From positions 124,001-188,000 of the forward strand of contig CAZYHV010000003.1 in NCBI GenBank assembly GCA_964647485.1: a stretch of DNA of 64,000 nucleotides, written 5' to 3'. Each line of letters starts with the position of its first letter. Within the stretch, counting starts at the first letter, position 1. Below, piece by piece: positions 27,061-35,705 of this stretch. The DNA is from FW021-bin31 sp964647485. Lineage in GTDB: Bacteria; Bacteroidota; Bacteroidia; Chitinophagales; Chitinophagaceae. The translations under genes were made by a program, and so were the position numbers. The notes under the pieces are model-generated. The model was given only the letters and a program-made list of their open reading frames with translations, ran no database searches and was not told the origin of the DNA.

Positions 27061-27330
27061 GACTATTCGACTAACCGACTACTTGACTAACCGACTAATA
27101 GACTACTTGACTAATAGACTATCTGACTACTTGACTACTTGACTAATAGACTACTTGACTAATAGACTACTTGACTAATAGACTACTTGACTAATAGACT
27201 ACTNNNNNNNNNNNNNNNNNNNNNNNNNNNNNNNNNNNNNNNNNNNNNNNNNNNNNNNNNNNNNNNNNNNNNNNNNNNNNNNNNNNNNNNNNNNNNNNNN
27301 NNNTGACTAATCAACTTACCGACTATATTT
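27061..27330 (+). repeat. Tandem array of an 8-bp unit (GACTAATA/GACTACTT type), broken by an assembly gap
   Basis: About 18 units of 8 bases run from 27061 to the gap (GACTATTC, GACTAACC, GACTACTT, then alternating GACTAATA and GACTACTT). Three degenerate units follow the gap (GACTAATC AACTTACC GACTATAT). The unit is the reverse complement of the 21623 array unit. The gap in the middle shows that the assembler could not resolve its true length. Confidence 0.9.
27204..27303. other. Scaffold gap of 100 Ns
   Basis: Exactly 100 N characters lie inside the 8-bp array. A round 100 is the usual placeholder for a gap of unknown size, so distances across it are not reliable. No gene is interrupted. 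Confidence 0.98.
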
Positions 27331-27353
27331 TCTTATAAAAACTTTTACAATTC

Positions 27354-27384
27354 TTTGATAAAAGTAGTTTTTGGTATAAATTTG
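27354..27384 (+). promoter_or_regulatory. Promoter of the sdh operon
   Basis: TTTG at 27354-27357, 19 bases, then TAAATTTG at 27377-27384: both halves of the Bacteroidota consensus at the standard spacing, 42 bases before the sdhC ATG. Confidence 0.7.
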
Positions 27385-27426
27385 CTTTCTGTTTAGTACT
27401 TACACAATCAAACAATTCTATTATTT

Positions 27427-28122
27427 ATGAAGTGGGGACAATATTTTACTTCCGCTATCGGTAAAAAGCTGGTCATGTCTTTTACCGGACTCTTTCTTAT
27501 CTCGTTTCTTATAGTACATTGTATTCTTAATTTCTGCATATTTGTACCTGATCATGGGGCTACCTTTGATAAGTTTGCCCATTTTATGGGAACCAACTGG
27601 ATTGTTCATATTCTGGAGGTGGGTTTATTTGCCGGATTGATTCTTCACATTATTCAGGGAATTATGCTGACTGTACAGAATAGAAGCAAACGACCGATAA
27701 AATATGCTGTTAATAAACGAAATCAAGTGAGTAAATGGTATTCTCGTTCAATGGGAATTTTGGGAATTCTGGTGTTGTTATTCCTTATTGTGCATTTAAG
27801 TAATTTCTGGGTACATACTCGTTTTGCAAGTCTTTTTGGTGGGGTAGGTACTGTTGATTATCATGGAAAGGAAATGGAAGCGCTATACCATCAGATGACA
27901 GTCGTTTTTAGTAATCCGATTATAGTCTTGATTTATGTTTTGGGAGTGATTGCCTTGGGTTTCCATCTGGCACATGGTTTTCAAAGTGCATTTCGTACTT
28001 TGGGAATGACTTCTGCACGATATATAAAGATTATCAGAGGCATTGGATTGGCCTTTTCAATTATTGTACCCATTATTTTTGCGTTAATGCCGATTTCTAT
28101 GTATTTAGGTTGGGTAAGTTAA
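27427..28122 (+). CDS. sdhC: Succinate dehydrogenase/fumarate reductase cytochrome b subunit (b558 type)
   Basis: 231 aa with five hydrophobic segments, the single-subunit dihaem cytochrome b anchor of Bacteroidota and Bacillus type complexes. MKWGQYFTSAIGKKLVMSFT opens the family; haem-ligand histidines are expected in FLIVHCILNF, GLILHIIQGIM, LFLIVHLSNFW and FHLAHGFQSAF. It anchors SdhAB and exchanges electrons with menaquinone. First gene of sdhC-sdhA-sdhB. Confidence 0.92.
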   Translation: MKWGQYFTSAIGKKLVMSFTGLFLISFLIVHCILNFCIFVPDHGATFDKFAHFMGTNWIVHILEVGLFAGLILHIIQGIMLTVQNRSKRPIKYAVNKRNQVSKWYSRSMGILGILVLLFLIVHLSNFWVHTRFASLFGGVGTVDYHGKEMEALYHQMTVVFSNPIIVLIYVLGVIALGFHLAHGFQSAFRTLGMTSARYIKIIRGIGLAFSIIVPIIFALMPISMYLGWVS

Positions 28123-28152
28123 AATTTAAATTAATTTCTATATTATATACTT

Positions 28153-30129
28153 ATGGAATTAGATGCTAAAGTACCTGAAGGACCACTCGCTGAAAAGTGG
28201 ACAAATTATAAAAATCATTGTAAGCTGGTGAGTCCGGCCAATAAAAGGAAGTTAGATATTATTGTTATAGGCTCCGGATTAGCTGGAGCTTCTGCTTCTG
28301 CAACCTTAGCTGAACAAGGGTATAATGTAAAAACCTTTTGTTTTCAGGATAGCCCTCGACGTGCTCATAGTGTAGCAGCACAGGGCGGAATTAATGCTTC
28401 TAAAAATTATCAAAATGACGGAGACTCCGATTTCCGTCTTTTTTACGATACGTTGAAAGGAGGGGATTTCCGTTCTCGGGAATCAAATACTTATCGACTG
28501 GCGGAAGTAAGTGGTAATATTATCGATCAATGTGCTGCACAAGGGGTTCCCTTTGCTCGCGAGTATGGTGGTTTATTAGCAAATCGTTCTTTTGGAGGAG
28601 TACAGGTACAGCGTACTTTTTATGCGGCCGGACAGACCGGACAGCAATTGTTACTCGGAGCTTATTCTGCATTGGAAAGGCAAATTGCCCTTGGAAAAGT
28701 GGAAATGCATACCCGTCATGAAATGCTGGAGGTCGTCATTATTGATGGAAAAGCCAGAGGAATTATTGCTCGGAATCTGGTTACAGGAGAATTAGAAAGA
28801 TATTTTGGACATGCTGTGATTTTAGCCTCGGGTGGATATGGGAATGTTTTCTACTTATCTACGAATGCGATGGGGTCGAATGTAACGGCGTCCTGGAAGG
28901 TTCATAAAAGAGGAGCATACTTTGCCAACCCATGTTACACACAGATTCATCCAACTTGTATTCCTGTTTCCGGAGATTATCAGAGTAAACTGACGCTGAT
29001 GAGTGAGTCCTTAAGAAATGATGGACGAATTTGGGTGCCCAAGAAAAAGGATGACAATAGAAATCCAAACGATATACCGGAAGAGGAGAGGGATTATTAT
29101 TTGGAACGTCGTTACCCTGCATTTGGAAATTTAGGCCCTCGTGATGTGACTTCCAGGGCAGCAAAGGAAAGGTGTGATGCCGGATATGGTGTAGGGGAGT
29201 CTAAACAGGCTGTTTATCTTGACTTTGGATCCGCCATTGAACGTTATGGAAAAGCTGCTGCTCATCAAAAGCAGATTCATCATCCATCAAAAGAGGTGAT
29301 TGAGGAGCTGGGGAAAGAAAAAGTGAAAGAGAAATATGGGAATCTTTTTGAAATGTATGAAAGGATTACGGCTGAGAACCCTTATGAGGTACCGATGCGT
29401 ATTTATCCTGCCAGCCACTATACGATGGGTGGACTTTGGGTAGATTACAATTTGGAAACGACGATTCCCGGTTTATTTGCCATTGGAGAGTGTAATTTCT
29501 CTGATCATGGTGCCAATCGGTTAGGAGCTTCCGCTTTGATGCAGGGATTGGCAGATGGTTATTTCGTACTTCCCTATACGATTGGTAATTTTATGTCCGG
29601 TGAAATTAATACCAAACCAATTCCTACGGATCATCCGGAGTTTGAAAAAATAGAAAAAGAAGTGCAAGCCAGGATTGATCAATTAATGAATATTCAGGGA
29701 GAACATTCGGTTGATTATTTCCATAAGGCTTTAGGTAAAATTATGTGGAATAAATGCGGTATGTCGAGGAATGAAAAAGATTTAACTTCTGCTATTAAGG
29801 AAATACGTGAATTAAGAGAACGTTTTTGGAAGGAAGTGCGTGTGCCGGGGAAAAAGGAAGGGATGAATCCTGAACTTGAAAAAGCCGGTCGGGTAGCTGA
29901 TTTTCTTGAAATGGGAGAGCTGTTAGCAGTAGATGCATTACAGAGAGATGAAAGTTGTGGTGCCCACTTCAGAGAAGGTCATCAAACAGAAGATGGTGAA
30001 GCACAAAGGGTGGATGATAAGTTCTGCTATGTAAGTGCCTGGGAATACCAAAAAGATAATAAATTTGAATTGCATAAAGAACCGTTGGAATTTAATGTGA
30101 TTCATTTATCCCAGCGGAGTTATAAGTAG
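28153..30129 (+). CDS. sdhA: Succinate dehydrogenase/fumarate reductase flavoprotein subunit
   Basis: 658 aa, the long Bacteroidota/epsilon-type flavoprotein. FAD-binding IIVIGSGLAGASASATLAEQ, the His that links FAD in RRAHSVAAQGGINA, and the substrate/active-site region GPRDVTSRAAKER and ASHYTMGGLWVDYN are present, with GANRLGASALMQGLADG and the C-terminal RDESCGAHFREGHQ. It oxidises succinate (or reduces fumarate) and passes electrons to SdhB. Direction cannot be told from sequence. Confidence 0.95.
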   Translation: MELDAKVPEGPLAEKWTNYKNHCKLVSPANKRKLDIIVIGSGLAGASASATLAEQGYNVKTFCFQDSPRRAHSVAAQGGINASKNYQNDGDSDFRLFYDTLKGGDFRSRESNTYRLAEVSGNIIDQCAAQGVPFAREYGGLLANRSFGGVQVQRTFYAAGQTGQQLLLGAYSALERQIALGKVEMHTRHEMLEVVIIDGKARGIIARNLVTGELERYFGHAVILASGGYGNVFYLSTNAMGSNVTASWKVHKRGAYFANPCYTQIHPTCIPVSGDYQSKLTLMSESLRNDGRIWVPKKKDDNRNPNDIPEEERDYYLERRYPAFGNLGPRDVTSRAAKERCDAGYGVGESKQAVYLDFGSAIERYGKAAAHQKQIHHPSKEVIEELGKEKVKEKYGNLFEMYERITAENPYEVPMRIYPASHYTMGGLWVDYNLETTIPGLFAIGECNFSDHGANRLGASALMQGLADGYFVLPYTIGNFMSGEINTKPIPTDHPEFEKIEKEVQARIDQLMNIQGEHSVDYFHKALGKIMWNKCGMSRNEKDLTSAIKEIRELRERFWKEVRVPGKKEGMNPELEKAGRVADFLEMGELLAVDALQRDESCGAHFREGHQTEDGEAQRVDDKFCYVSAWEYQKDNKFELHKEPLEFNVIHLSQRSYK

Positions 30130-30158
30130 AATTGTAATTGTTGGATTGCTGAATTGTT

Positions 30159-30541
30159 TTGAAAGAAGCTAAAAATTATTTATCTTTAAATGACATAAAT
30201 GCCTATAAAGAAGCTTTTGACCTGAGTAATATTGTTTGGGAAACCGTGACAAAATGGGATGCTTTTTCTAAGTCAACTGTCGGAAAACAATTTGTAAGAG
30301 CGGTTGATTCTGTTTCGGCTAATATTGCCGAAGGATTTGGAAGGTCTTCAAAAAAGGATAGAATCAGGTTTTATATTATTAGTCGGGGTTCTGTTATTGA
30401 ATGTATTAATTGGTGTCAAAAAGCAAAGAAAGAAAATTATTGTCAGCGAAAGAATATGATATTATTCAGGCAGGGGTAAAAGATTTACCAAAATCAATCA
30501 ACGGGCTAATTAAATATACAAGCCAAAAATTGAAAAAGTAA
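30159..30541 (+). pseudogene. Four-helix-bundle (S23/IVS-type) gene, frameshifted, inserted between sdhA and sdhB
   Basis: The first 80-odd codons (LSLNDINAYKEAFDLSNIVW, VGKQFVRAVDSVSANIAEGF, GRSSKKDRIRFYIISRGSVI) are the four-helix-bundle family named after 23S rRNA intervening-sequence proteins. In an A-rich tract at about 30426-30437 the frame slips: the original frame reaches a stop at 30479. After restoring one base, the family's C-terminus is read as KLLSAKEYDIIQAGVKDLPK and SINGLIKYTSQKLKK, to a stop at 30541. The start is a TTG. It splits an otherwise continuous sdhCAB operon. A real mutation or a homopolymer sequencing error are both possible. Confidence 0.75.
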
Positions 30542-30560
30542 TGAAGACTAAGCCGTATAA

Positions 30561-30618
30561 CCTACCTTCGTTAAAGTTCCACTACACGTAAAGTTTCGTG
30601 AAATGTAGCTTTGGTAGG
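30561..30618. repeat. Nested palindrome in the sdhA-sdhB spacer
   Basis: CCTACC (30561-30566) pairs with GGTAGG (30613-30618). Inside, AAAG pairs with CTTT, CTACA with TGTAG and CACG with CGTG around a TAAAGTTT loop. The size and form recall REP-like palindromes, but no second copy is seen in the window. Confidence 0.6.
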
Positions 30619-30663
30619 CAGGCCATAAAACAATAAAACAATACAGCCATATAATCATAAACC

Positions 30664-31446
30664 ATGAACTTAACATTAAAAGTCTGGAGACAAGAAAACG
30701 ATAAGGATGAAGGTCATTTTGAGACCTATCCGGTTAAAGATATATCTGAGCACATGTCCTTTTTGGAGATGTTTGATGTGTTGAATGAAAGGTTAATTAA
30801 TGAGGGGAAAGATCCCATTGCTTTTGATCATGACTGCCGTGAAGGAATTTGTGGTATGTGTTCGATGTATATCAATGGCAGAGCACATGGTCCGATGCCG
30901 GGCACAACAACTTGTCAACTTCACATGCGTCATTTTGACGATGGGGAAACGATTGTAGTCGAGCCTTGGCGTGCAGAAGCATTCCCTGTTGTTAAAGACT
31001 TGGTAGTAGATAGAAGTTCCTTTGATCACATTATTGAATCCGGAGGATATGTTTCTGCCAATACCGGGAGTGCAGTGGATGCCAATGCGATTCCTATTCC
31101 AAAGGAAGATGCTGATCAAGCTTTTGATGCAGCTACTTGTATTGGATGTGGAGCTTGTGTAGCCGCTTGCCCAAATTCTTCTGCAATGTTATTTGTTGGT
31201 GCTAAAATTTCACAATTAAGTCATCTTCCTCAGGGTATTCCTGAAAGGAAATCCAGAGTCGTTAATATGATCTCTCAAATGAATGATGAGAAATTTGGTA
31301 GTTGTTCCAATGTAGGAGCCTGTGAAGCAGAATGTCCCAAAGAGATCTCTATTACCAATATTGCGAAAGCAAATTCCGAATATTTAAAAGCTGTTTTTTC
31401 TGCCGGAAAGTATGGGAAGTTGCACCATGTAGAGGAAGAGGAATAA
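30664..31446 (+). CDS. sdhB: Succinate dehydrogenase/fumarate reductase iron-sulfur subunit
   Basis: 260 aa. The N-terminal [2Fe-2S] ferredoxin cysteines are in DCREGICGMCSMYING, with TTCQLHM as the fourth ligand region. The C-terminal clusters use CIGCGACVAACPNS and SNVGACEAECPKEISI. It relays electrons between SdhA FAD and the cytochrome b haems. A 534-base spacer holding the four-helix-bundle element separates it from sdhA, unusual for this operon. Confidence 0.95.
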   Translation: MNLTLKVWRQENDKDEGHFETYPVKDISEHMSFLEMFDVLNERLINEGKDPIAFDHDCREGICGMCSMYINGRAHGPMPGTTTCQLHMRHFDDGETIVVEPWRAEAFPVVKDLVVDRSSFDHIIESGGYVSANTGSAVDANAIPIPKEDADQAFDAATCIGCGACVAACPNSSAMLFVGAKISQLSHLPQGIPERKSRVVNMISQMNDEKFGSCSNVGACEAECPKEISITNIAKANSEYLKAVFSAGKYGKLHHVEEEE

Positions 31447-31455
31447 ATACGCTTC

Positions 31456-33192
31456 ATGACTTCCTTAATGGATATTCAGGGGCTTAAAATTTCTTTCCAA
31501 AAAGGAGGTACACTTCGTCCTGTAGTAAAAGGAATCTCTTTCCGGATTCCTAAAGGAGATGTTGTTGGAATTGTAGGAGAATCGGGATCGGGCAAATCTG
31601 TGACTGCACTTTCATTGATGAACCTTCTTCCTCCAGAACCTTATTGTGAGGTTAGAGGTAGCACTACTTTTCTTTTAGACAAAAAGAAAATTCACCTTTC
31701 TGAATTGCCTGAGGAAAGAATAAGACTATACCGAGGTCGGAGAATCAGCATGATTTTTCAGGAACCTATGACTTCTTTGAATCCTGTCTTGACCTGTGGA
31801 GAGCAGATCTCAGAAACCTTAAGACTTCACCTTCATATTTCGCGTAAAGAAGCTAAAAAAAGAACCCTTCATTTTTTTGAACAAGTAAAGCTCAAAGATC
31901 CGGATCGTGCTTTTGAAAGTTACCCTCATCAATTGTCCGGTGGTCAGAAGCAAAGAGTGATGATTGCATTAGCAATAAGTTGCGAACCGGTTTTGATGAT
32001 TGCTGATGAGCCTACCACCGCTTTAGATGTTACGGTACAAAAATCTATTTTAAAATTATTAAAAGAATTACAGTATGATCTTGGAATGAGTATGCTTTTT
32101 ATTACGCATGACTTAGGAGTGATACGGGAAATAGCAGATCAGGTGTTGGTAATGTATCAAGGTCGCATCGTGGAGAAAGGAGCTGCCGAAAAAATCTTTA
32201 TCAAACCGGAACATCCCTACACTAAAGGATTGCTGGCGAGTCGCCCGCCATTAGATAGAGAACTTGAACGATTGCCGACAATGTCGGATTTTTTGAAAGG
32301 AAAAGAAAAGGGTACGTTTTCTCCTAAAAAAACTGAGATTGAAACAGTAGTAAAGCAGTTGAAGAGGAAGAAAAAAAAGGAAAGTATTACTTCAGGGGAT
32401 TCTATTTTGAAATTGAAGAATGTAACAGTGCGATATCCCGGTAAGAAAAATTTTTTGGGGAAAATTTTGCAATGGACCACTGCTGTCAACCAAGTAAGCC
32501 TCGAAGTAAGAAAAGGAGAAGTTCTTGGGTTAGCAGGAGAGTCCGGTTGTGGAAAAACAACACTTAGTAGAGCTATTTTGCAATTAATTCAACCACAAAG
32601 CGGGGAAGTGTGGTTGCAGGGAATAGATTTATGCTCTCTTTCTATAAAGGAAATGCGTAAAATGCGTTCCAATATACAGTTGATTTTCCAAGATCCCTAT
32701 TCGGCACTAAATCCTCGGCTCACGATCGGTCAGGCTATTCTTGAACCAATGAAATTACATAAGAAGGGAAAAAACCGGGTAGAACGAAAGGAGAAGGTCA
32801 AAACATTGCTCACTAAAGTAGGCTTATCACCGGATATTTTTAGTCATTATCCACACGAATTTTCCGGAGGGCAAAGACAACGAATATGTATTGCACGTAC
32901 GTTGGCATTAGAACCTGAGTTTATTATTTTTGACGAGTCCGTATCGGCCCTTGATGTGAGTGTACAGGCACAAGTTTTAAATCTTTTGTTGGATTTGAAG
33001 AAAGAATTTGAATTTAGTAGTATTTTTATTTCGCATGATTTATCGGTTGTGAAATTTATAAGCGATAGGGTTGCAATTATGAATAAAGGAAGAATAGAAG
33101 AAGTAAATACGACTTCTCAAATCTTTGAATCTCCTCAATCTCCTTATACTCAAAGGCTTATTCGGGCTATTCCGAGTTCTCCAATAAAATGA
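31456..33192 (+). CDS. Fused dipeptide/oligopeptide ABC transporter ATP-binding protein (DppD-DppF / YejF type)
   Basis: 578 aa with two complete ABC ATPases. First: Walker A GIVGESGSGKSVTAL, signature QLSGGQKQRV, Walker B MIADEPTTALDVTVQ. Second (from about residue 310): Walker A LAGESGCGKTTLSRA, signature EFSGGQRQRI, Walker B IIFDESVSALDVSVQ. HPYTKGLLASRP after the first domain is the oligopeptide/dipeptide family C-terminal element, matched by SPYTQRLIRAIP at the end. No permease or binding protein is adjacent, so the partner genes lie elsewhere. Ten bases after sdhB, possibly co-transcribed by read-through. Confidence 0.9.
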   Translation: MTSLMDIQGLKISFQKGGTLRPVVKGISFRIPKGDVVGIVGESGSGKSVTALSLMNLLPPEPYCEVRGSTTFLLDKKKIHLSELPEERIRLYRGRRISMIFQEPMTSLNPVLTCGEQISETLRLHLHISRKEAKKRTLHFFEQVKLKDPDRAFESYPHQLSGGQKQRVMIALAISCEPVLMIADEPTTALDVTVQKSILKLLKELQYDLGMSMLFITHDLGVIREIADQVLVMYQGRIVEKGAAEKIFIKPEHPYTKGLLASRPPLDRELERLPTMSDFLKGKEKGTFSPKKTEIETVVKQLKRKKKKESITSGDSILKLKNVTVRYPGKKNFLGKILQWTTAVNQVSLEVRKGEVLGLAGESGCGKTTLSRAILQLIQPQSGEVWLQGIDLCSLSIKEMRKMRSNIQLIFQDPYSALNPRLTIGQAILEPMKLHKKGKNRVERKEKVKTLLTKVGLSPDIFSHYPHEFSGGQRQRICIARTLALEPEFIIFDESVSALDVSVQAQVLNLLLDLKKEFEFSSIFISHDLSVVKFISDRVAIMNKGRIEEVNTTSQIFESPQSPYTQRLIRAIPSSPIK

Positions 33193-33260
33193 GGTAAAAT
33201 CAGAATTTTCTCTATAGAGGATAAAGGAACAATAATATATGGAATTTAGATAAAAATTCA

Positions 33261-33268
33261 TACCTTTG
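33261..33268 (+). promoter_or_regulatory. -7 box of queA
   Basis: TACCTTTG followed by CA, 23 bases before the ATG at 33292. Confidence 0.65.
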
Positions 33269-33291
33269 CAGGCTTAAAACCTTACCTTTAG

Positions 33292-34341
33292 ATGAAATTA
33301 TCCCAATTTAAATTTGACCTTCCCTTAAATTTAATTGCTCAACATCCCAGTAAGGAGCGTGATGAGTCGCGTTTGATGGTAGTTCACAAAGATAGTGGAA
33401 AAATTGAGCATAAGGTATTTAAGGATGTGAAGGATTATTTTGATGATCAGGATACGATTATTGTTAATAATACCAGAGTATTTCCTGCACGATTACATGG
33501 CTGTAAAGAAAAAACAGGAGCTAAGATAGAAGTTTTTCTTTTACGCGAATTAAATATGAATACGCGTTTATGGGATGTAATTGTTGATCCGGCAAGGAAA
33601 ATCAGGGTGGGAAATAAGCTATTCTTCGGAGAAAACGAGGAATTAGTTGCAGAGGTTATTGACAATACCACCTCTCGTGGTCGGACCATACGCTTTCTCA
33701 ATGAGGGAACAGATGAGGAATATAAAGCCTTATTAAATAAATTAGGGGAGACTCCGCTTCCCGATTATATAAAAAGAGAACCGGAAGCTGAAGATAAAGA
33801 ACGGTACCAAACGGTATATGCCAAATATGAAGGCGCGGTTGCGGCTCCTACAGCCGGGTTACACTTTACAGAATCTCTCATTAAACGTTTGGAAATCAAA
33901 GGAGTGAATTTTTCGGAATTGACCTTACACACCGGTTTGGGAACCTTTCGTCCTATTGAGGTGGAAGATCTCAGCAAGCATAAGATGGATGCGGAATATT
34001 ATGATATTCCTGAACGTTGTACCGAGATTGTAAATGAGGCTATTCAGAACAATAAACGCATTTGTGCTGTGGGTACGACGACCATGCGGGCTATTGAATC
34101 TTCGGTTACTTCCTCTAATTTGTTGCGACCGGATGAAGGTTGGACAAATTTGTTTATTCATCCTCCTTATCAGTTTAGGATTGCCAATTGTATGATTACA
34201 AACTTTCACCTTCCGAAAACAAGTTTACTTATCATGGTGGCAGCCTTTGCAGGCTATGATTTGACGATGAAAGTTTATGAAGAAGCGATTAAGGAAAAGT
34301 ATAACTTTTATAGCTACGGGGATGCTATGTTAATTATATAG
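33292..34341 (+). CDS. queA: S-adenosylmethionine:tRNA ribosyltransferase-isomerase
   Basis: 349 aa, normal for QueA. It transfers and isomerises the ribosyl group of SAM onto preQ1-tRNA to make epoxyqueuosine. MKLSQFKFDLPLNLIAQHPS is the family start; IVNNTRVFPARLHG, YAKYEGAVAAPTAGLHFTE, LTLHTGLGTFRPIEVEDL and NCMITNFHLPKTSLLIMVAA are conserved blocks. Monocistronic with its own promoter; tgt, the preceding step, is at the left edge of the window. Confidence 0.96.
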   Translation: MKLSQFKFDLPLNLIAQHPSKERDESRLMVVHKDSGKIEHKVFKDVKDYFDDQDTIIVNNTRVFPARLHGCKEKTGAKIEVFLLRELNMNTRLWDVIVDPARKIRVGNKLFFGENEELVAEVIDNTTSRGRTIRFLNEGTDEEYKALLNKLGETPLPDYIKREPEAEDKERYQTVYAKYEGAVAAPTAGLHFTESLIKRLEIKGVNFSELTLHTGLGTFRPIEVEDLSKHKMDAEYYDIPERCTEIVNEAIQNNKRICAVGTTTMRAIESSVTSSNLLRPDEGWTNLFIHPPYQFRIANCMITNFHLPKTSLLIMVAAFAGYDLTMKVYEEAIKEKYNFYSYGDAMLII

Positions 34342-34420
34342 TATGGCGTTATCGGAAAAACAGTTAAAAGAAAAATAAAATACCTTGACAAAGAAAGTTT
34401 TCTTTCTGAAAAAAAATATC

Positions 34421-34428
34421 TATCTTTG
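34421..34428 (+). promoter_or_regulatory. -7 box of the infA-rplQ operon
   Basis: TATCTTTG followed by CA, 17 bases before infA. It is the only clear TAnnTTTG box I found ahead of this ribosomal cluster. Confidence 0.6.
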
Positions 34429-34445
34429 CACTCTTTTAGAATGTT

Positions 34446-34664
34446 ATGGCAAAACAACCACTCATAAAACAGGACGGCGTAATTACAGAAGCACTTTCTA
34501 ACGCGATGTTTCGTGTAAAATTAGAGAATGATCATGAAATTACAGCCACTATTTCCGGTAAAATGAGAATGCATTACATTCGGATTTTACCCGGAGATAA
34601 AGTTAGTGTAGAAATGAGTCCGTATGATTTAAGTAGAGGACGCATTATTTATAGATACAAATAA
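34446..34664 (+). CDS. infA: Translation initiation factor IF-1
   Basis: 72 aa S1-like OB fold, exact family length. MAKQPLIKQDGVITEALSNA, MFRVKLENDHEITATISGKM and IRILPGDKVSVEMSPYDLSR, then GRIIYRYK, cover the whole protein. It binds the A site of the 30S subunit during initiation. First gene of the cluster infA-rpmJ-rpsM-rpsK-rpsD-rpoA-rplQ. Confidence 0.97.
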   Translation: MAKQPLIKQDGVITEALSNAMFRVKLENDHEITATISGKMRMHYIRILPGDKVSVEMSPYDLSRGRIIYRYK

Positions 34665-34682
34665 AACTAAAACGAAGATTAA

Positions 34683-34799
34683 ATGAAGGTTAGAGCATCA
34701 ATTAAGAAACGTAGTAGCGATTGCCAGATTGTGCGTCGCAAAGGGAAGCTATATGTTATTAATAAGAAAAATCCTCGTTTTAAACAACGTCAGGGTTAA
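34683..34799 (+). CDS. rpmJ: 50S ribosomal protein L36 (zinc-free form)
   Basis: 38 aa: MKVRASIKKRSSDCQIVRRK, then GKLYVINKKNPRFKQRQG. Length and both ends are those of bacterial L36. The first zinc Cys of the CxxC is Ser/Arg (RSSDC) and later ligands are absent, so this is the zinc-independent (C-minus) type common in Bacteroidota. Shorter than 60 codons, so easily missed; it sits 18 bases after infA and 32 before rpsM. Confidence 0.97.
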   Translation: MKVRASIKKRSSDCQIVRRKGKLYVINKKNPRFKQRQG

Positions 34800-34831
34800 A
34801 TTAATAATTATTAAATAAATTAGTATTATTT

Positions 34832-35212
34832 ATGGCACGTATAGCCGGAGTAGATCTTCCAAAAAACAAGAGAGGAGAAATTGGATTGACTTATATTTTT
34901 GGTATCGGTCGTTCTACCGCTCAGTATATCCTCGATAAGGCTGAAATTAGCTATGATAAAAAAGTAAGTGAATGGAATGATGATGAACTGTCTTCTATTC
35001 GTACAATTATCAATGATGAAATTAAGGTAGAAGGAGCGCTTCGTTCTGAAGTTCAAACGAACATTAAGCGCCTGCTTGATATTGCTTGCTACCGAGGTAT
35101 TCGTCACAGAAAAGGATTGCCTTTAAGAGGACAACGTACACAAAAGAATTCCAGGACACGTAAGGGTAGAAGAAAGACCGTGGCTGGAAAGAAAAAAGCA
35201 CCACGTAAGTAA
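34832..35212 (+). CDS. rpsM: 30S ribosomal protein S13
   Basis: 126 aa. MARIAGVDLPKNKRGEIGLT, IFGIGRSTAQYILDKAEIS, RLLDIACYRGIRHRKGLPLR and GQRTQKNSRTRKGRRKTV are diagnostic, and the basic tail KKKAPRK is typical. It sits in the 30S head and contacts the 50S subunit. Second ribosomal protein in the cluster. Confidence 0.98.
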   Translation: MARIAGVDLPKNKRGEIGLTYIFGIGRSTAQYILDKAEISYDKKVSEWNDDELSSIRTIINDEIKVEGALRSEVQTNIKRLLDIACYRGIRHRKGLPLRGQRTQKNSRTRKGRRKTVAGKKKAPRK

Positions 35213-35244
35213 TTTGAATTTATTATTATTTTATAATTTAGACA

Positions 35245-35646
35245 ATGGCTAATAAACCAAAGAGATCCAGCGCAGCTTCTCGTAAAAGAAAAGTAAAAGT
35301 AGAAGCGAACGGAGATGTGCATATCACAGCTAGTTTCAATAATCTTATTGTTAGTATAACCAATAAGCAAGGACAAATTATTTCTTGGTCGTCTGCCGGT
35401 AAAATGGGATTCAGAGGATCTAAGAAAAATACGCCTTATGCTGCTCAAACTGCTGCACAAGATGCAGCTAAAGTCGCTACTGATGCAGGAATGAAACGTG
35501 CTGATGTATATGTGAAAGGACCGGGTTCGGGTAGAGAAAGTGCTATTCGTTCTATTGCCAATTCCGGTATTGAAGTGAATGTCATCAAAGATATTACTCC
35601 ATTACCTCACAATGGCTGCCGTCCTCCCAAAAGAAGAAGAGTGTAA
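35245..35646 (+). CDS. rpsK: 30S ribosomal protein S11
   Basis: 133 aa. HITASFNNLIVSITNKQGQI, SWSSAGKMGFRGSKKNTPYA and VKGPGSGRESAIRSIANSGI, then ITPLPHNGCRPPKRRRV, define S11. It lies on the 30S platform near the mRNA exit. The basic N-terminus (PKRSSAASRKRKVKV) is normal for the phylum. Confidence 0.98.
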   Translation: MANKPKRSSAASRKRKVKVEANGDVHITASFNNLIVSITNKQGQIISWSSAGKMGFRGSKKNTPYAAQTAAQDAAKVATDAGMKRADVYVKGPGSGRESAIRSIANSGIEVNVIKDITPLPHNGCRPPKRRRV

Positions 35647-35705
35647 GCAGAAGCATCTCTAGTAATTATTTTTAACAAAGTTTATTTTTATTGATTGTGT
35701 GTGGG

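Noticed and set aside
27061..27330. CRISPR array
   Set aside because: The 8-bp units are directly adjacent with no unique spacers and no cas genes are present; it is a simple tandem repeat.
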